Counted from the first letter of the stretch, positions 43,026 to 53,048 are shown. The stretch is DNA of 57,512 bases from Verrucomicrobiota bacterium (GCA_026397725.1 JAPLUI010000180.1:1-57512); one strand, 5' to 3'. The notes: generated by a model not told the origin, from the letters alone. A program made the numbers and translations.

Positions 43026-45197
43026 ATGCACCCAAACTCTCCTCAACAAAGCGAAGCGGCCCTCCGCGCAGTCGATTACTGGCAGGTCATCAAGAACCGC
43101 TACGGTGTGATTCTGCTCACCCTGTTGCTCGTTTTCATGACGGCTTCCGTCATCACCTACGTGATGCCGAAAAAATACGAAAGTCATGCCAAGATCGAGG
43201 TTAAGCCGAGGGTTCCTCTCATGACTGTCTTTCGCGACATGACCGACATCAGCGGTTTCAGCCGCACGACCCCGAATTTCTTCAACACGGAGTTTGAGAA
43301 GATCAAGAGTCGCAACTCACTCATGAAAGTGAGCGACAGTCTGGACCTGGCAAACATCTGGCGCATGGACCGCGAAGATGTCTTCCGGATCCTCAGTGGC
43401 ATCGTCAGGACCGACAATATTCGCGGCACGGATTTGATCACCATCAGTGTTCGGCATGCGGATAACAAGGAGGCCAGGGATATTGCCGCCGAGGTGGCAC
43501 GCGCCTACAAGGACTATCGCAGCGAGAGTGAAAGCAAGGAGGGTGACCGGGCACTGCTGGAACTCAAGAAAGCGGTGCGGGCCCAGGAAGACACGGTTGA
43601 GGAATGCCGCAAGGTGCTGGCCACCATTGTGCGGGCCAAGGGCATCATTTATTACGGACCTGACTCATACTATAACCACTCGGGAATGGAAGATGATAAC
43701 GGAGCCCGCAATGCCCTTGACACCTTCAATCAGTTGGAAACGGAGAAAATGCAGTTGGAGAGCATGATCCAAAGCCTGCTGAAATACAGTAGCGAACAAC
43801 TCTTGGTGTACGCTTCCGGCTTGCAACTCCCCGACAATGGAATCCAATTGCTTTATCCCAAGTATCGCGACCAGCAGGCGCAGTTTGAGGGCTTGAAAAG
43901 GCAGGGGCTGGGACTGCAACACCCCACGATGTTGGCAAATGCGCAGGTTCTCGAGGCCATGAAGAAGCAACTTGATGAAGGGGTTATCGCGCTGCGTGAC
44001 ACCCTCCAGGCCAAGCTTGAACTCGCGGAGGCACGCTACAAGCGCGCGCTGGCCAGCAAGAACGAGAAACGCACCGATGCCATCAAGCGCGGCCTGGATG
44101 CGCAGGACTATGTCGATGCCAAGCGGGATTTCGAGGCCGAGCAGGAGATGCTGCAAAAAATGAAGCTCAAAGTGATTGGCGAGGAAATTTCCGAGAAGAT
44201 GCCGGATGAGTCAATCGTCGTCCATGATGATCCGGTGATCTCCCAGAGTCCGGTAAGTCCCAACGTGACCCTCAATCTCATCCTCGGCGCGGTCGTGGGC
44301 CTGATTTTCGGCTTGGGTATCGCATTCTTCCTTGAGTATATCGACACCTCCGTGAAGTCACTGGAAGACGTCGAGCGCTATTTGCAGGTCCCGGTGCTGG
44401 CAGTGATTCCCAAGGACATCGGGATTCTATACAAACAAAGTGGCATGAGCCCTGATGCCGAGGCCTACCGGATTCTCCGCACCAACATCGAGTTCAACCG
44501 CAAGAACCCTGAGGACAATTCGATTACGGTCGTGTCCGGTGGTGCCGGCGAAGGAAAATCCACGACTCTGATCAATCTTGCATACGTTTGCGCGCAGGGC
44601 GGATACACGACGCTGATGGTCGATGCTGACTTGCGCCGCCCGCGCCTCCATACCTTCTTTGACATCAACAATTCCGTCGGGCTCACCAACTACCTGACGA
44701 CGGAACTGATGCTTGAGGATGTGATCCTCCAGACGCCGGTGGACAACCTCTACTTCATGCCTTCCGGCATTCTGCCTGCGGACGCCGCCGGCATCTTGAA
44801 CTCCCGCCGGATGGCCGAACTGATTCAGGATGTCAAACAGCGCTTCGATCTGGTGCTGGTTGACAGCCCGCCGATCCTCGGGGTGAGCGACGCTTCCGTG
44901 CTGGCCAGTGAAGTGGATCTCACGATGATCGTGGTGCAACATCGCAAACTGCCCAGAAACATGCTGCTGCGGGTGAAGCAAGCGGTTGAAAACGTCGGCG
45001 GCACGGTGATTGGTGTCGTCCTGAACAACGTGGATGTCCGCAGCGACAGCCAATATCAGTATTACACCAGTTATTACAGCTACTACGCTCCGGCGGAGTC
45101 CCAGATTGGAGCCCCGATTTCCACTTCTCCATCGAAGGGTCTGGCTGCCACCAACACGCCAACCGCTCCGCGCGGAAATGACGCGGAGCTGTATTGA
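43026..45197 (+). CDS. Polysaccharide co-polymerase with BY-kinase domain (Wzc-like)
   Basis: 723 residues. N-terminal Wzz domain with TM1 at about 29-50 ('GVILLTLLLVFMTASVITYV'), a long periplasmic coiled region, TM2 at about 415-440 ('ILGAVVGLIFGLGIAFFLEY'). The cytoplasmic kinase follows, with Walker A 'GGAGEGKST' at about 505, Walker A' 'TLMVDADLRRPRLH' and Walker B 'LVLVDSPPILGVSD'. The C-terminus has a tyrosine cluster ('YQYYTSYYSYY') used for trans-autophosphorylation. It controls chain length and export of exopolysaccharide. The export protein starts 30 nt downstream. No glycosyltransferase or Wzx/Wzy gene is in the window. Confidence 0.93.
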   Translation: MHPNSPQQSEAALRAVDYWQVIKNRYGVILLTLLLVFMTASVITYVMPKKYESHAKIEVKPRVPLMTVFRDMTDISGFSRTTPNFFNTEFEKIKSRNSLMKVSDSLDLANIWRMDREDVFRILSGIVRTDNIRGTDLITISVRHADNKEARDIAAEVARAYKDYRSESESKEGDRALLELKKAVRAQEDTVEECRKVLATIVRAKGIIYYGPDSYYNHSGMEDDNGARNALDTFNQLETEKMQLESMIQSLLKYSSEQLLVYASGLQLPDNGIQLLYPKYRDQQAQFEGLKRQGLGLQHPTMLANAQVLEAMKKQLDEGVIALRDTLQAKLELAEARYKRALASKNEKRTDAIKRGLDAQDYVDAKRDFEAEQEMLQKMKLKVIGEEISEKMPDESIVVHDDPVISQSPVSPNVTLNLILGAVVGLIFGLGIAFFLEYIDTSVKSLEDVERYLQVPVLAVIPKDIGILYKQSGMSPDAEAYRILRTNIEFNRKNPEDNSITVVSGGAGEGKSTTLINLAYVCAQGGYTTLMVDADLRRPRLHTFFDINNSVGLTNYLTTELMLEDVILQTPVDNLYFMPSGILPADAAGILNSRRMAELIQDVKQRFDLVLVDSPPILGVSDASVLASEVDLTMIVVQHRKLPRNMLLRVKQAVENVGGTVIGVVLNNVDVRSDSQYQYYTSYYSYYAPAESQIGAPISTSPSKGLAATNTPTAPRGNDAELY

Positions 45198-45227
45198 GCA
45201 ACGCACCACCTCTGACCCATTGCCAAC

Positions 45228-45797
45228 ATGAATTTTAACGCGATTATCTTTGGAAGCATGGCTTCGCTGTTGCTCGCCATCACGGGGTTTGCCCAGACCA
45301 AGATCATGCCGGGGCGGGCAATTACCATTACCATCTCAGGAGTGCCTGCGGAGGAAAAGACCCGGATCGATGGCACCTACCCGGTCTCGGAAAGCGGGAA
45401 TATCAATATTGCTCACATTGGGGAGGTCAGGGCTGCCGGGTTGCGGGCGGATGAACTTTCGAAGGTTCTTCAATCCACCTATAAGAGCCGGCAGATTTAT
45501 ACCAATCCGATCATTCAGGTGTTGAGTTCAAGCATGGATACCCTGGATGAGCAACTCGTTCACATTGGCGGCCAGGTGCGACGCACGGGGCCGACCAAAT
45601 TCATCAAAGGGCTGACGCTCTATCAGGCGATTCAGGCAGCAGGTGGCCCGACTGAGTTCGGGTACATGAAACGGGTCAAACTTTTCCGCAATGGCAAGCA
45701 GCGGCAGTATGACCTCAGCAAGGAGCAGTTCATGTCGGTTCCGCTTGAACCGAATGACACCATTGAGGTGCCCCAAAAGGGGGTCTTTGACTGGTGA
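45228..45797 (+). CDS. Short polysaccharide export protein (Wza/GumB-like)
   Basis: 189 residues, about half the length of E. coli Wza. Signal peptide 'IIFGSMASLLLAITGFAQ' but no lipobox Cys. The poly-export domain ('ITITISGVPAEEKTRIDGTY') is followed by one SLBB domain ('VHIGGQVRRTGPTKFIKGLT', 'AIQAAGGPTEFG'). The C-terminal amphipathic helix that forms the Wza outer-membrane pore is missing, so a separate barrel would be needed for the outer membrane. The upstream BBP2-like barrel is the nearest candidate. Confidence 0.85.
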   Translation: MNFNAIIFGSMASLLLAITGFAQTKIMPGRAITITISGVPAEEKTRIDGTYPVSESGNINIAHIGEVRAAGLRADELSKVLQSTYKSRQIYTNPIIQVLSSSMDTLDEQLVHIGGQVRRTGPTKFIKGLTLYQAIQAAGGPTEFGYMKRVKLFRNGKQRQYDLSKEQFMSVPLEPNDTIEVPQKGVFDW

Positions 45798-45858
45798 GTT
45801 GCTTGGAGATTCCCCTCCATTCCGGCACTCCTGCCAGGGTGGAAATTATCCGGATGGC

Positions 45859-46590
45859 ATGAGCCCGAACTGGTCACCCTACCGCATGCTGGTTGCCGTC
45901 ATTGCAACGGGCGTTGGTGCTGTTGGCGCGAGGGCGATTGAGTTGCCAACCGCCTTCATGGAGGGCTTGAAGTCGGAGCAATTTGCGGAGCGGGCGGCGG
46001 CGGAGGCGGAGTTGTTGGCGTGGACGCGGCAGCGCCCGGAAGCGGCGATGGAGGAACTCTACCAACAATCCAGGACGGCAGGGGAGCCCGAGGTGCGCGA
46101 GCGATGTTTGTCAGTCCTGCGGGATCTCTTGACTGATGAATACCTCCGCGATGGAGTCGGTTACATGGGGATTCTGATGAATCCAATGACTGAACTCGTG
46201 AATATTGCCGGGGCCGCCAAACCACGGTTTGCAATCAGGATTCTCCAGGTGGTGCCGGATTCTCCCGCGCAAAAGTCAGGCCTGCTCATGGGGGATTTGA
46301 TGCTGGGTGTGGACGCTGCGGTTTGGCAGCAAGACGATACGTCTGAGGTCGTCAGCAAGAAGATCAAATCCTTCAAGGCCGGCACTCAGGTGTCGATCAA
46401 GTTGTTCAGGAATGGCAACATCGTGGATGTGCCGCTGGTGCTGGCACGCCGCCCGGCTGCCGCAGATCTCCAGCAATTGCAGTTTGGGCCGGGAATGCAA
46501 ATCAGTCCTGAGGCCGCCGCTGCCGCCGAACGCGCCGCCAAGGAAGAGTATTTCCGCCGTTGGCTCGCCGAGCGGAAATCTCGGGACTAA
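45859..46590 (+). CDS. Secreted PDZ-domain protein
   Basis: 243 residues from ATG 45859 (ATG 45886 is an alternative). Signal peptide 'MLVAVIATGVGAVGARA'. A helical HEAT-like segment (about 35-90) is followed by a PDZ domain with 'IRILQVVPDSPAQKSGLLMG' and 'DLMLGVDAAVW'. No Ser-His-Asp catalytic motif is present, so it is a binding or adaptor protein and not a HtrA protease. It lies between the export protein and a PDZ-containing protease, 86 nt before the latter. Confidence 0.75.
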   Translation: MSPNWSPYRMLVAVIATGVGAVGARAIELPTAFMEGLKSEQFAERAAAEAELLAWTRQRPEAAMEELYQQSRTAGEPEVRERCLSVLRDLLTDEYLRDGVGYMGILMNPMTELVNIAGAAKPRFAIRILQVVPDSPAQKSGLLMGDLMLGVDAAVWQQDDTSEVVSKKIKSFKAGTQVSIKLFRNGNIVDVPLVLARRPAAADLQQLQFGPGMQISPEAAAAAERAAKEEYFRRWLAERKSRD

Positions 46591-46676
46591 GTCGTCATCC
46601 TGCGGTTTTAGGCATCGACAATCCGGAAATTTGTGCGAGTTTCCCCTGTCGTCAAGAACTTCTCCCCGCCCCCTCC

Positions 46677-48935
46677 ATGATCAATCCCCGCTTCCGTAGA
46701 GTGGCCACTGTCGTCGCCTTGGCCGCAGTGACCTGTTCCGCCTGTGCTCAGCAGGCCGACTTCAATGAGGTCGGCAAGCAGATGGCCATCACGCTGCAAA
46801 ACAATCATTTTTCCCGCGTGCCGTTTGACAAGGATCTCAGCGAGCGGTTTCTCGATGGCTTTCTCAGTGATCTTGACAACCAGCGCCTATATTTCACCCA
46901 GCTTGATGTGAATGGATTCCGGGCGAAATACGGTGACACCCTGCACACCCTGTTGCTGGAAAAAAAGTGCATGGTGCCAGCCAACGAAATTTACAGCACC
47001 TTCTTGAAACGGGTTGAGGCCCGCGTGGCGCTCACCGAAAAGCTGCTGAAGGAGGCGGATTTTGACTTCACCGCCGATGAGTCCGTCGCCCGCACGCGCA
47101 AGGAAGCCGCATGGCCCAAGGATGAAAAACAAGCTGCCGAACTCTGGCGCTTGCAGGTCAAGGAGGCGGTTTTGAGTGAAATGCTGCGCCGCGAACTGCT
47201 TTCCAAGCTCGCCAAGGAACAAGGCAAACCCGATCCGAAGATGGGCGACCGCGACCCTAAGGAAAAGATCGCCCTTCGCTACAGGCGTTTCCTCAACAGC
47301 ATCAAGGATGTCGATGCAGAGGACATCGCCAATTACTTTCTCAGCGCGGTTGCCACCACTTATGATCCGCATACGGATTACATGAGTTTTCGCGAAATGA
47401 ATCGTTTCAAGGACGGGATGAAGAACGAACTCGTCGGCATCGGGGCCCTGTTGCAGGCAGAGGAAGACGGGGCCACCAAGATCATGGGTATTGTCGTTGG
47501 GGGGCCGGCGGATCGCAAGGGCAACCTCAAGCTCAACGACCGCATCGTCGCGGTGGATTCTCTCAACACCGAAAAGCCCGAAGACATGATCGACATCATG
47601 TTCATGAAAATTGACAAGGTCGTCGATCTCATCCGTGGCAAAGTCGGCTCCTCCGTCGCCCTCAAGGTGGAGCCTGCTGGCGCCCCACCCGGAGAAACCA
47701 AGATCTATGTGATCGAGCGTGACAAGGTGGAACTCAAGGACGAGCAGGCGAACGGACAAGTCATCGAAATGAAATCGGAGAAGGGGCCGACCCGACGGCT
47801 CGGCGTAATCACCTTGCCTTCGTTTTACGCGGATTTTGACGAAGGAAAAGTCCGTTGCTCGGTGGATGTCGAGCGCATTCTCCGCCGCCTGATTGAAGAA
47901 AGAATCGACGGCTTGATGCTGGATCTTCGCAACAATGGTGGCGGTTCGCTGGACGAGGTTCGGCGCATGACCGGGTTCTTTATTGAGCGCGGTCCGGTGG
48001 TTCAAGTCAAAGGCCGCAATGGCCCGGCCCAAGTCAAGGAATCCGAGCACCGCAAGCCCATCTATGAAGGTCCAATGGTCGTCATGACGGACAAGAGCAG
48101 CGCCTCCGCCAGCGAGATTCTAGCCGGCGCGCTTCAGGACTTCAATCGCGTGGTCGTGGTCGGTGAGTCCTCCACCTTTGGCAAGGGCACCGTCCAACAG
48201 CCGATGTCCATTGCTGACATGATGCCGTTTTTTGCGGCCCGGGAGCGGGCCGGCTATCTGAAGCTCACGATCCAGAAATTCTATCGGCCGTCGGGGTCCT
48301 CGACGCAAATGGATGGAGTGGTTCCTCAGTTGGTGCTGCCGAGTTTGCTGGATGGCTTGGAAATCGGCGAGTCTTTTCTGGACAATGCGATGCCTCATGA
48401 CCGCATCCCCCCTGCGGCGGGCTTCAAACCGCTGGACGAGAAGGCGCTGTTCCTGCCACGCCTCAAGGAGCTGAATCAGGAGCGGGTCAATGGATTCAAG
48501 GATTTCGCGTATATCATTGAGGATGTGATGAAGAACAAGGAGCGCATCAAGGAAAACAAGGTCTTCCTCAACAAAGCGACCCGCGAACGCGAACTCGCAG
48601 AGGCGGAAACCCTCAGACGCGAACGCAACACCGAGCGCCGCGAACGCTTTTCCAGGATGGCGGCCGAGGACAAGAAGTCCTTCCGCTTCTACAAGCTCAC
48701 CCTGGATGATCTCGAAAAGGGCTCAGACCTTCACGAATACGATCCGGCAGCCGAAAATGTCGATTTCATGCGCCGCGCCAAGGACGAAACCGCAGACCTT
48801 GATGACTCGCCCAAATGGCCTTCCGGCCTGGATCCCGTGAAACGCGAGTCCATCATGGTGCTCAGGGATCTTGCCAATCTGGCAGAGGTGGCCGGCCTGG
48901 CGGGACTGCCCAAGAAAGCCCCTGAGGAACACTGA
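46677..48935 (+). CDS. prc: C-terminal processing peptidase (Prc/Tsp, S41)
   Basis: 752 residues, with a signal peptide from ATG 46677 ('VATVVALAAVTCSACAQQ', which could also be read as lipoprotein-like). Domains: N-terminal helical part with 'SDLDNQRLYFTQLD', PDZ at about 235-330, S41 protease with Ser in 'DKSSASASEILAGAL' (about 475) and Lys in 'STFGKGTVQQP' (about 502), and a C-terminal DUF3340-like helical domain. It degrades or trims periplasmic proteins at their C-termini. The YggS gene starts within its stop codon (TGATG). Confidence 0.93.
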   Translation: MINPRFRRVATVVALAAVTCSACAQQADFNEVGKQMAITLQNNHFSRVPFDKDLSERFLDGFLSDLDNQRLYFTQLDVNGFRAKYGDTLHTLLLEKKCMVPANEIYSTFLKRVEARVALTEKLLKEADFDFTADESVARTRKEAAWPKDEKQAAELWRLQVKEAVLSEMLRRELLSKLAKEQGKPDPKMGDRDPKEKIALRYRRFLNSIKDVDAEDIANYFLSAVATTYDPHTDYMSFREMNRFKDGMKNELVGIGALLQAEEDGATKIMGIVVGGPADRKGNLKLNDRIVAVDSLNTEKPEDMIDIMFMKIDKVVDLIRGKVGSSVALKVEPAGAPPGETKIYVIERDKVELKDEQANGQVIEMKSEKGPTRRLGVITLPSFYADFDEGKVRCSVDVERILRRLIEERIDGLMLDLRNNGGGSLDEVRRMTGFFIERGPVVQVKGRNGPAQVKESEHRKPIYEGPMVVMTDKSSASASEILAGALQDFNRVVVVGESSTFGKGTVQQPMSIADMMPFFAARERAGYLKLTIQKFYRPSGSSTQMDGVVPQLVLPSLLDGLEIGESFLDNAMPHDRIPPAAGFKPLDEKALFLPRLKELNQERVNGFKDFAYIIEDVMKNKERIKENKVFLNKATRERELAEAETLRRERNTERRERFSRMAAEDKKSFRFYKLTLDDLEKGSDLHEYDPAAENVDFMRRAKDETADLDDSPKWPSGLDPVKRESIMVLRDLANLAEVAGLAGLPKKAPEEH

Positions 48936-49642
48936 TGGCGGGAGTCGCGGCAAACCTCTTGGCAGTCCGCGAGCGGATTCACGCGGCCTGTTGCCGCACG
49001 GGCCGCACGCCGGATTCCGTCGAGTTGATCGCAGTCTCAAAAACCTTTTCGGTCGAGGCCATCCGCGAGGCGTTCGAGGCCGGCCAGACCTTGTTTGGTG
49101 AAAGTCGCCAGCAGGAGGCTGCGCCGAAAATCGAGGCGCTTCCCGGCACCCTGCGCTGGCATTTCATCGGTCGCGTCCAACGCAACAAAATCCGCAAGTT
49201 GCTGCCGTCGTTTGACGTCATTCACGCCATCGATTCCCTCCGTCTCGCCGCTTATGCGGCAGAACTTGCCGCAGAACTCGGGCTTTTCCCACAGCTCTTG
49301 CTGCAGGTCAACGTGGCGGGTGAAGTCTCCAAAGGTGGCTTTGAACCGGCGCTCCTTCGCGCTGAGATGGCGGCGCTCCTGCGCTTGGAACGGCTTGAAA
49401 TCCTCGGGCTCATGACGATTCCTCCCGCCGGCCCGGATGCGGAGTCAGCCCGCCGGTGGTTTGTCAGACTCCGTGGCTTGCGCGATGCCCTCGAGCAGGA
49501 GTTTGAGGTTTCCCTGCCGGCCCTGAGCATGGGCATGAGTGGGGATTATGAAGTGGCCATCGAGGAAGGCGCCACCCACGTCCGCGTCGGCTCGGCGATT
49601 TTCGGCGAACGGCAGTCTCGGGTGGACGGCGAACTCGGATAG
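48935..49642 (+). CDS. PLP homeostasis protein YggS family
   Basis: 235 residues, single-domain alanine-racemase-type barrel. The PLP lysine is Lys36 in 'LIAVSKTFSV'; 'LFGESRQQEAAPK', 'WHFIGRVQRNK' and 'LSMGMSGDYEVAIEEGATHV' are family landmarks. It controls pyridoxal-phosphate supply and amino-acid balance and is not a racemase. It overlaps the prc stop by one base; a GAGGA at about 48924-48928 gives it one of the few Shine-Dalgarno-like contexts in the window. Confidence 0.93.
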   Translation: MAGVAANLLAVRERIHAACCRTGRTPDSVELIAVSKTFSVEAIREAFEAGQTLFGESRQQEAAPKIEALPGTLRWHFIGRVQRNKIRKLLPSFDVIHAIDSLRLAAYAAELAAELGLFPQLLLQVNVAGEVSKGGFEPALLRAEMAALLRLERLEILGLMTIPPAGPDAESARRWFVRLRGLRDALEQEFEVSLPALSMGMSGDYEVAIEEGATHVRVGSAIFGERQSRVDGELG

Positions 49643-49817
49643 GACCAAGACGGAGGCCGGAGGCCGGCAGGGCGTGGCCGCCGGGCACGCGCCCTTATTT
49701 GTCATTCCTTATTTCCTGTTATTTTCATTCGCATTGGCATTGGAATTGCATCTCGGATTCAGCGGGAGATATGGTCCTGGTTCTTCCGGTGTTTTGAGCC
49801 ACTGCGCTCCATGACCC

Positions 49818-50129
49818 ATGCCCCTATCCCTCACGCAAGCTGCCGTCATTGGCAACGAACTCGCACTCGCCTTCTCGGATGGAGCCGAGCTTTACCTTGA
49901 ATTGCCGTGGCTGCGCCGCGCCTGCCCCTGTGCCGTCTGTCAGGGCGAGCCGGATGCCCTCGGCCGGGTCGTCCGCCCCCGGGTCGAGCATGGCCCCAAG
50001 GCGTTTGAGCTGGTGAAATTCGAGGTTGTCGGTGGCTATGCCTTGCAGTTGCATTGGGCGGACGGTCATGGGTCTGGCATTTTCAGTTATTCCTATCTAT
50101 TCCGTCTCGCCGGATTGCGGGAGATGTGA
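49818..50129 (+). CDS. DUF971 family protein
   Basis: 103 residues. The pattern 'FSDGAELYLELPWLRRACPC' followed by 'VCQGE', and 'ALQLHWADGHGSGIFSYSYL', is the DUF971 fold, also found at the N-terminus of gamma-butyrobetaine hydroxylases, where it binds zinc (Cys residues seen here). In bacteria stand-alone copies often accompany Fe-S assembly or ParA/Mrp-type genes; the function is not settled. It precedes recG by about 50 nt. Confidence 0.85.
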   Translation: MPLSLTQAAVIGNELALAFSDGAELYLELPWLRRACPCAVCQGEPDALGRVVRPRVEHGPKAFELVKFEVVGGYALQLHWADGHGSGIFSYSYLFRLAGLREM

Positions 50130-50182
50130 CGATTTGCTGCTGCTGGCTTGATAAGATCCGTGGCAGGCGGCACGCTCTGCGA

Positions 50183-52237
50183 GTGTTCTCCGCCCACGAC
50201 GCCCTGGCTTCCGTTTCGCTCCTGCCGCCCAAGGACGTCGCCGCGCTGGTCGCCGCCGGGCTGGCCACGCCTGCCGCGGTGCTCGATCATCTGCCGCGGC
50301 GGTATGAAGACCGTCGCCGGTTCGATGCCTTTCCCAATCAGTCCACCGCGATTCCCGTGTGTTTGCGCGGAACCGTGATTGATGCCGCGCTGCGGGGTTT
50401 CGGGCCGGGTCGGAGGTTCTATGAAGCCATCGTGATGGACGGATCGGGCGGCGTCTTCGGCAGCGGAAAAGTCACCTGCCGATGGTATAACATGCCCTTC
50501 TTGCACAAGCTGCTGGCCACCGGGCACGAAGTCATCCTCTACGGCAAGGTCAAGGACTCCAACGGACGGCTCGTCATCGACCATCCGGAATTTGAAATCC
50601 TCCGCGAAGAAGAGGCCCCAACGTCGATCCACCTCGAGCGCATCGTTCCCATCTATAAGAACCTCCCGGGACTCGCCCAGCGGCGCCTGCGCGAAATCAT
50701 CCACCTGCTGCTGCATCAAACGGAGCCCGCCACGCTGGCATCCCATTGCGATCTGAATCCCGCCACGCCCCGGCAGCAGGCGCTTTGCGAGGCGCATTTT
50801 CCGCAATCCCTTGAACAAGCCCAGGCCGCCCGCCGCCGTTTCGCACTGGAGGAATTCTTCGCTCTGCAACTCAATGTCGTCTGGCGTCGCGCCCGCTATC
50901 ACGAACGCCCGGGCCGCGTGCTGGGGACCCGGACCACCCTCCTCAAGCGTTTTTACGAGAGTCTGCCCTTTGATCTGACCAACGCCCAGAAGCGCTCCAT
51001 CAAGGAGATCGTGGCGGATATGCGCGAGCCCCGCCCGATGAACCGCTTGCTGCATGGCGATGTCGGTTCCGGCAAGACCTTCGTCGCCATGGCGGCCATG
51101 CTGCTGGCCATCGATTCCGGCTGTCAGGCCGCCCTCATGGCACCCACCCAGATCCTTGCGGAACAACACTACCTCACCTTCCGCCGCTGGCTCGAACCCT
51201 TGGACCTGCGCCTCGCCCTGCACACCGCCAACCGCAATGAAACCAGCCATCTGCCGCTGGCTGGCGCAGCGCAGATCATCATCGGCACCCACGCCTTGCT
51301 CTATGACTCGGTCGCCTTCCGCGACCTCGGGTTGGTGGTCATCGACGAACAGCACAAGTTCGGCGTCGCCCAGCGCGCCGCACTCATTGGCCAGGGCCTG
51401 GTGCCGGACGTGCTGGTCATGACCGCCACCCCCATCCCGCGCACCTTGACCATGACGATCTACGGCGACCTCGACGTGTCGTTGTTAGATGAGCAGCCCC
51501 CCGGACGCGGGAAAACCATCACCGCCGTGCGCATCGCCCCGAAACAGACGGATGTCACCAGCTTCGTCAAACGGAAAATCGCCGAAGGCCGCCAGGCCTA
51601 TCTCGTCTATCCACTCGTCGAGGAAAGCGAAAACCTCAAGGTGGAGTCCGCCGTCGAGGCCTACGAAAAGTGGCAAAAGCGGCTCGCCGGCAGTGTGGTC
51701 GGCCTGCTCCACGGCAAGCTCAAGCCCGACGAAAAGGAGGACGTCATGCGCCGCTTTCGGGATGGCGGGATCGCCGCGCTGGTCGCCACCACCGTGATCG
51801 AAGTGGGAGTGGATGTGCCCAATGCCAGCGTCATGGTGCTCCATCATGCCGAACGCTTCGGCCTGGCCCAAATCCATCAACTCCGTGGCCGCATCGGCCG
51901 CGGCGGTCACCAGGGCTGGTGTGTTATTCTAACCGATGGGAAGAACCCGGACAGCCTTGAGAAGCTCACCATCCTCGAGCACAGCTCGGATGGCTTTGAA
52001 ATCGCCGAGGCGGACCTGCGCTTGCGCGGGCCGGGTGATGTGTTAGGCACCGCCCAGAGTGGGCTGGCCGACCTCCGCTTCACGGATTTCCTGGCCGACA
52101 CCACGTTGCTGCGCGAAGCCCGCACCCTTGCCGACTCCGTGCTCGCCGAAGATCCGCATCTGGCCGGCCTCCATCGCTCCCTGCGCCCGATCATTCAACG
52201 GCGCAGCGAAATGGAGGCGCTACCTGCCACTGCCTGA
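50183..52237 (+). CDS. recG: ATP-dependent DNA helicase RecG
   Basis: 684 residues from the best start, GTG 50183; there is no ATG near the expected N-terminus, and the frame is open further back into the preceding gene. The wedge/OB domain is followed by helicase motifs: Walker A 'LHGDVGSGKTFVA', 'LMAPTQILAEQHY', 'DEQHKFGV', 'MTATPIPRTL', and late motifs 'TTVIEVGVDVPNASVMVLHH' and 'QLRGRIGRG'. It remodels stalled replication forks and Holliday junctions. The neighbour rpe starts about 100 nt later. Confidence 0.93.
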   Translation: MFSAHDALASVSLLPPKDVAALVAAGLATPAAVLDHLPRRYEDRRRFDAFPNQSTAIPVCLRGTVIDAALRGFGPGRRFYEAIVMDGSGGVFGSGKVTCRWYNMPFLHKLLATGHEVILYGKVKDSNGRLVIDHPEFEILREEEAPTSIHLERIVPIYKNLPGLAQRRLREIIHLLLHQTEPATLASHCDLNPATPRQQALCEAHFPQSLEQAQAARRRFALEEFFALQLNVVWRRARYHERPGRVLGTRTTLLKRFYESLPFDLTNAQKRSIKEIVADMREPRPMNRLLHGDVGSGKTFVAMAAMLLAIDSGCQAALMAPTQILAEQHYLTFRRWLEPLDLRLALHTANRNETSHLPLAGAAQIIIGTHALLYDSVAFRDLGLVVIDEQHKFGVAQRAALIGQGLVPDVLVMTATPIPRTLTMTIYGDLDVSLLDEQPPGRGKTITAVRIAPKQTDVTSFVKRKIAEGRQAYLVYPLVEESENLKVESAVEAYEKWQKRLAGSVVGLLHGKLKPDEKEDVMRRFRDGGIAALVATTVIEVGVDVPNASVMVLHHAERFGLAQIHQLRGRIGRGGHQGWCVILTDGKNPDSLEKLTILEHSSDGFEIAEADLRLRGPGDVLGTAQSGLADLRFTDFLADTTLLREARTLADSVLAEDPHLAGLHRSLRPIIQRRSEMEALPATA

Positions 52238-52337
52238 CTTGCCGCGACCGGGTTCTCGACGGACGCCACGGCTGCGGTTGCGAAAATTGGTTTTTTCATC
52301 GCCAGCGGGTCGATTCGTGGCTCGAATCAGCGGCGTG

Positions 52338-53003
52338 ATGCCCATGACCTGCCGCGACCGAATCATCGCCCCCTCCCTGTTTGCCGCTGATTTTTCCCGC
52401 CTTCGGGAGGAAGTCACGCGTGCCAGCCGCGCCGGTGCGGATTGGATGCATCTGGACGTGATGGATGGCCACTTCGTGGACAATATTTCCTTCGGTCCGC
52501 CACTCGTCCGGAGTATCCGTCAAGCCACCACCCTGTTCCTGGATGTTCACCTGATGATTTCCCGCCCGGACCACTATCTGCCGCGCTTCGTTGCCGCAGG
52601 GGCCGATCTGATCACCGTTCATGTCGAGGCCCGCCACGATGTTGCGGAAACCCTGCGACGCACCCGCGAAGCGGGCTGCCAGGCCGGCCTGGCCCTCAAC
52701 CCCGCCACCCCATTCAATGCCGCGCTGCCGTTCCTCGACCAACTCGATTTGCTCCTTTGCATGACCGTGGTTCCCGGCTTCGGCGGACAAGCCTTCATGC
52801 CTGATGTGTTGGACAAAATCGAGGCCGCCGCAGCGGCCCGTGCCGCACGCGGCCTGGCCTACCATATCGAAGTCGATGGCGGGATTGATGCCGTCACTGC
52901 CGCCCGTTGTGCCGCCGCCGGGGCGAATGTGATGGTGGCCGGCTCCACTACCTTCTGCGCCAAAGACATGGCCTTGGCCATCACTCAACTCCGCAACGCG
53001 TGA
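52338..53003 (+). CDS. rpe: Ribulose-phosphate 3-epimerase
   Basis: 221 residues from ATG 52338 (ATG 52344 is equally possible). TIM-barrel landmarks: 'IIAPSLFAADFSRL', 'MHLDVMDGHFVDNISFGP', 'LDVHLMI', 'MTVVPGFGGQAFM' and 'IEVDGGID'. The His and Asp metal ligands are all present. It interconverts ribulose-5-phosphate and xylulose-5-phosphate in the pentose phosphate pathway. Confidence 0.95.
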   Translation: MPMTCRDRIIAPSLFAADFSRLREEVTRASRAGADWMHLDVMDGHFVDNISFGPPLVRSIRQATTLFLDVHLMISRPDHYLPRFVAAGADLITVHVEARHDVAETLRRTREAGCQAGLALNPATPFNAALPFLDQLDLLLCMTVVPGFGGQAFMPDVLDKIEAAAAARAARGLAYHIEVDGGIDAVTAARCAAAGANVMVAGSTTFCAKDMALAITQLRNA

Positions 53004-53048
53004 AATGATTCTCGCGCCAAGACCTGCCACCGCAGCGCTTTACCTCCC

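Noticed and set aside
45859..46590. PDZ protein as an HtrA-type protease
   Set aside because: No serine-protease domain or catalytic triad is present.
50093..51355. 420-codon frame antisense to recG
   Set aside because: The sense strand carries all helicase motifs; the antisense frame has none.
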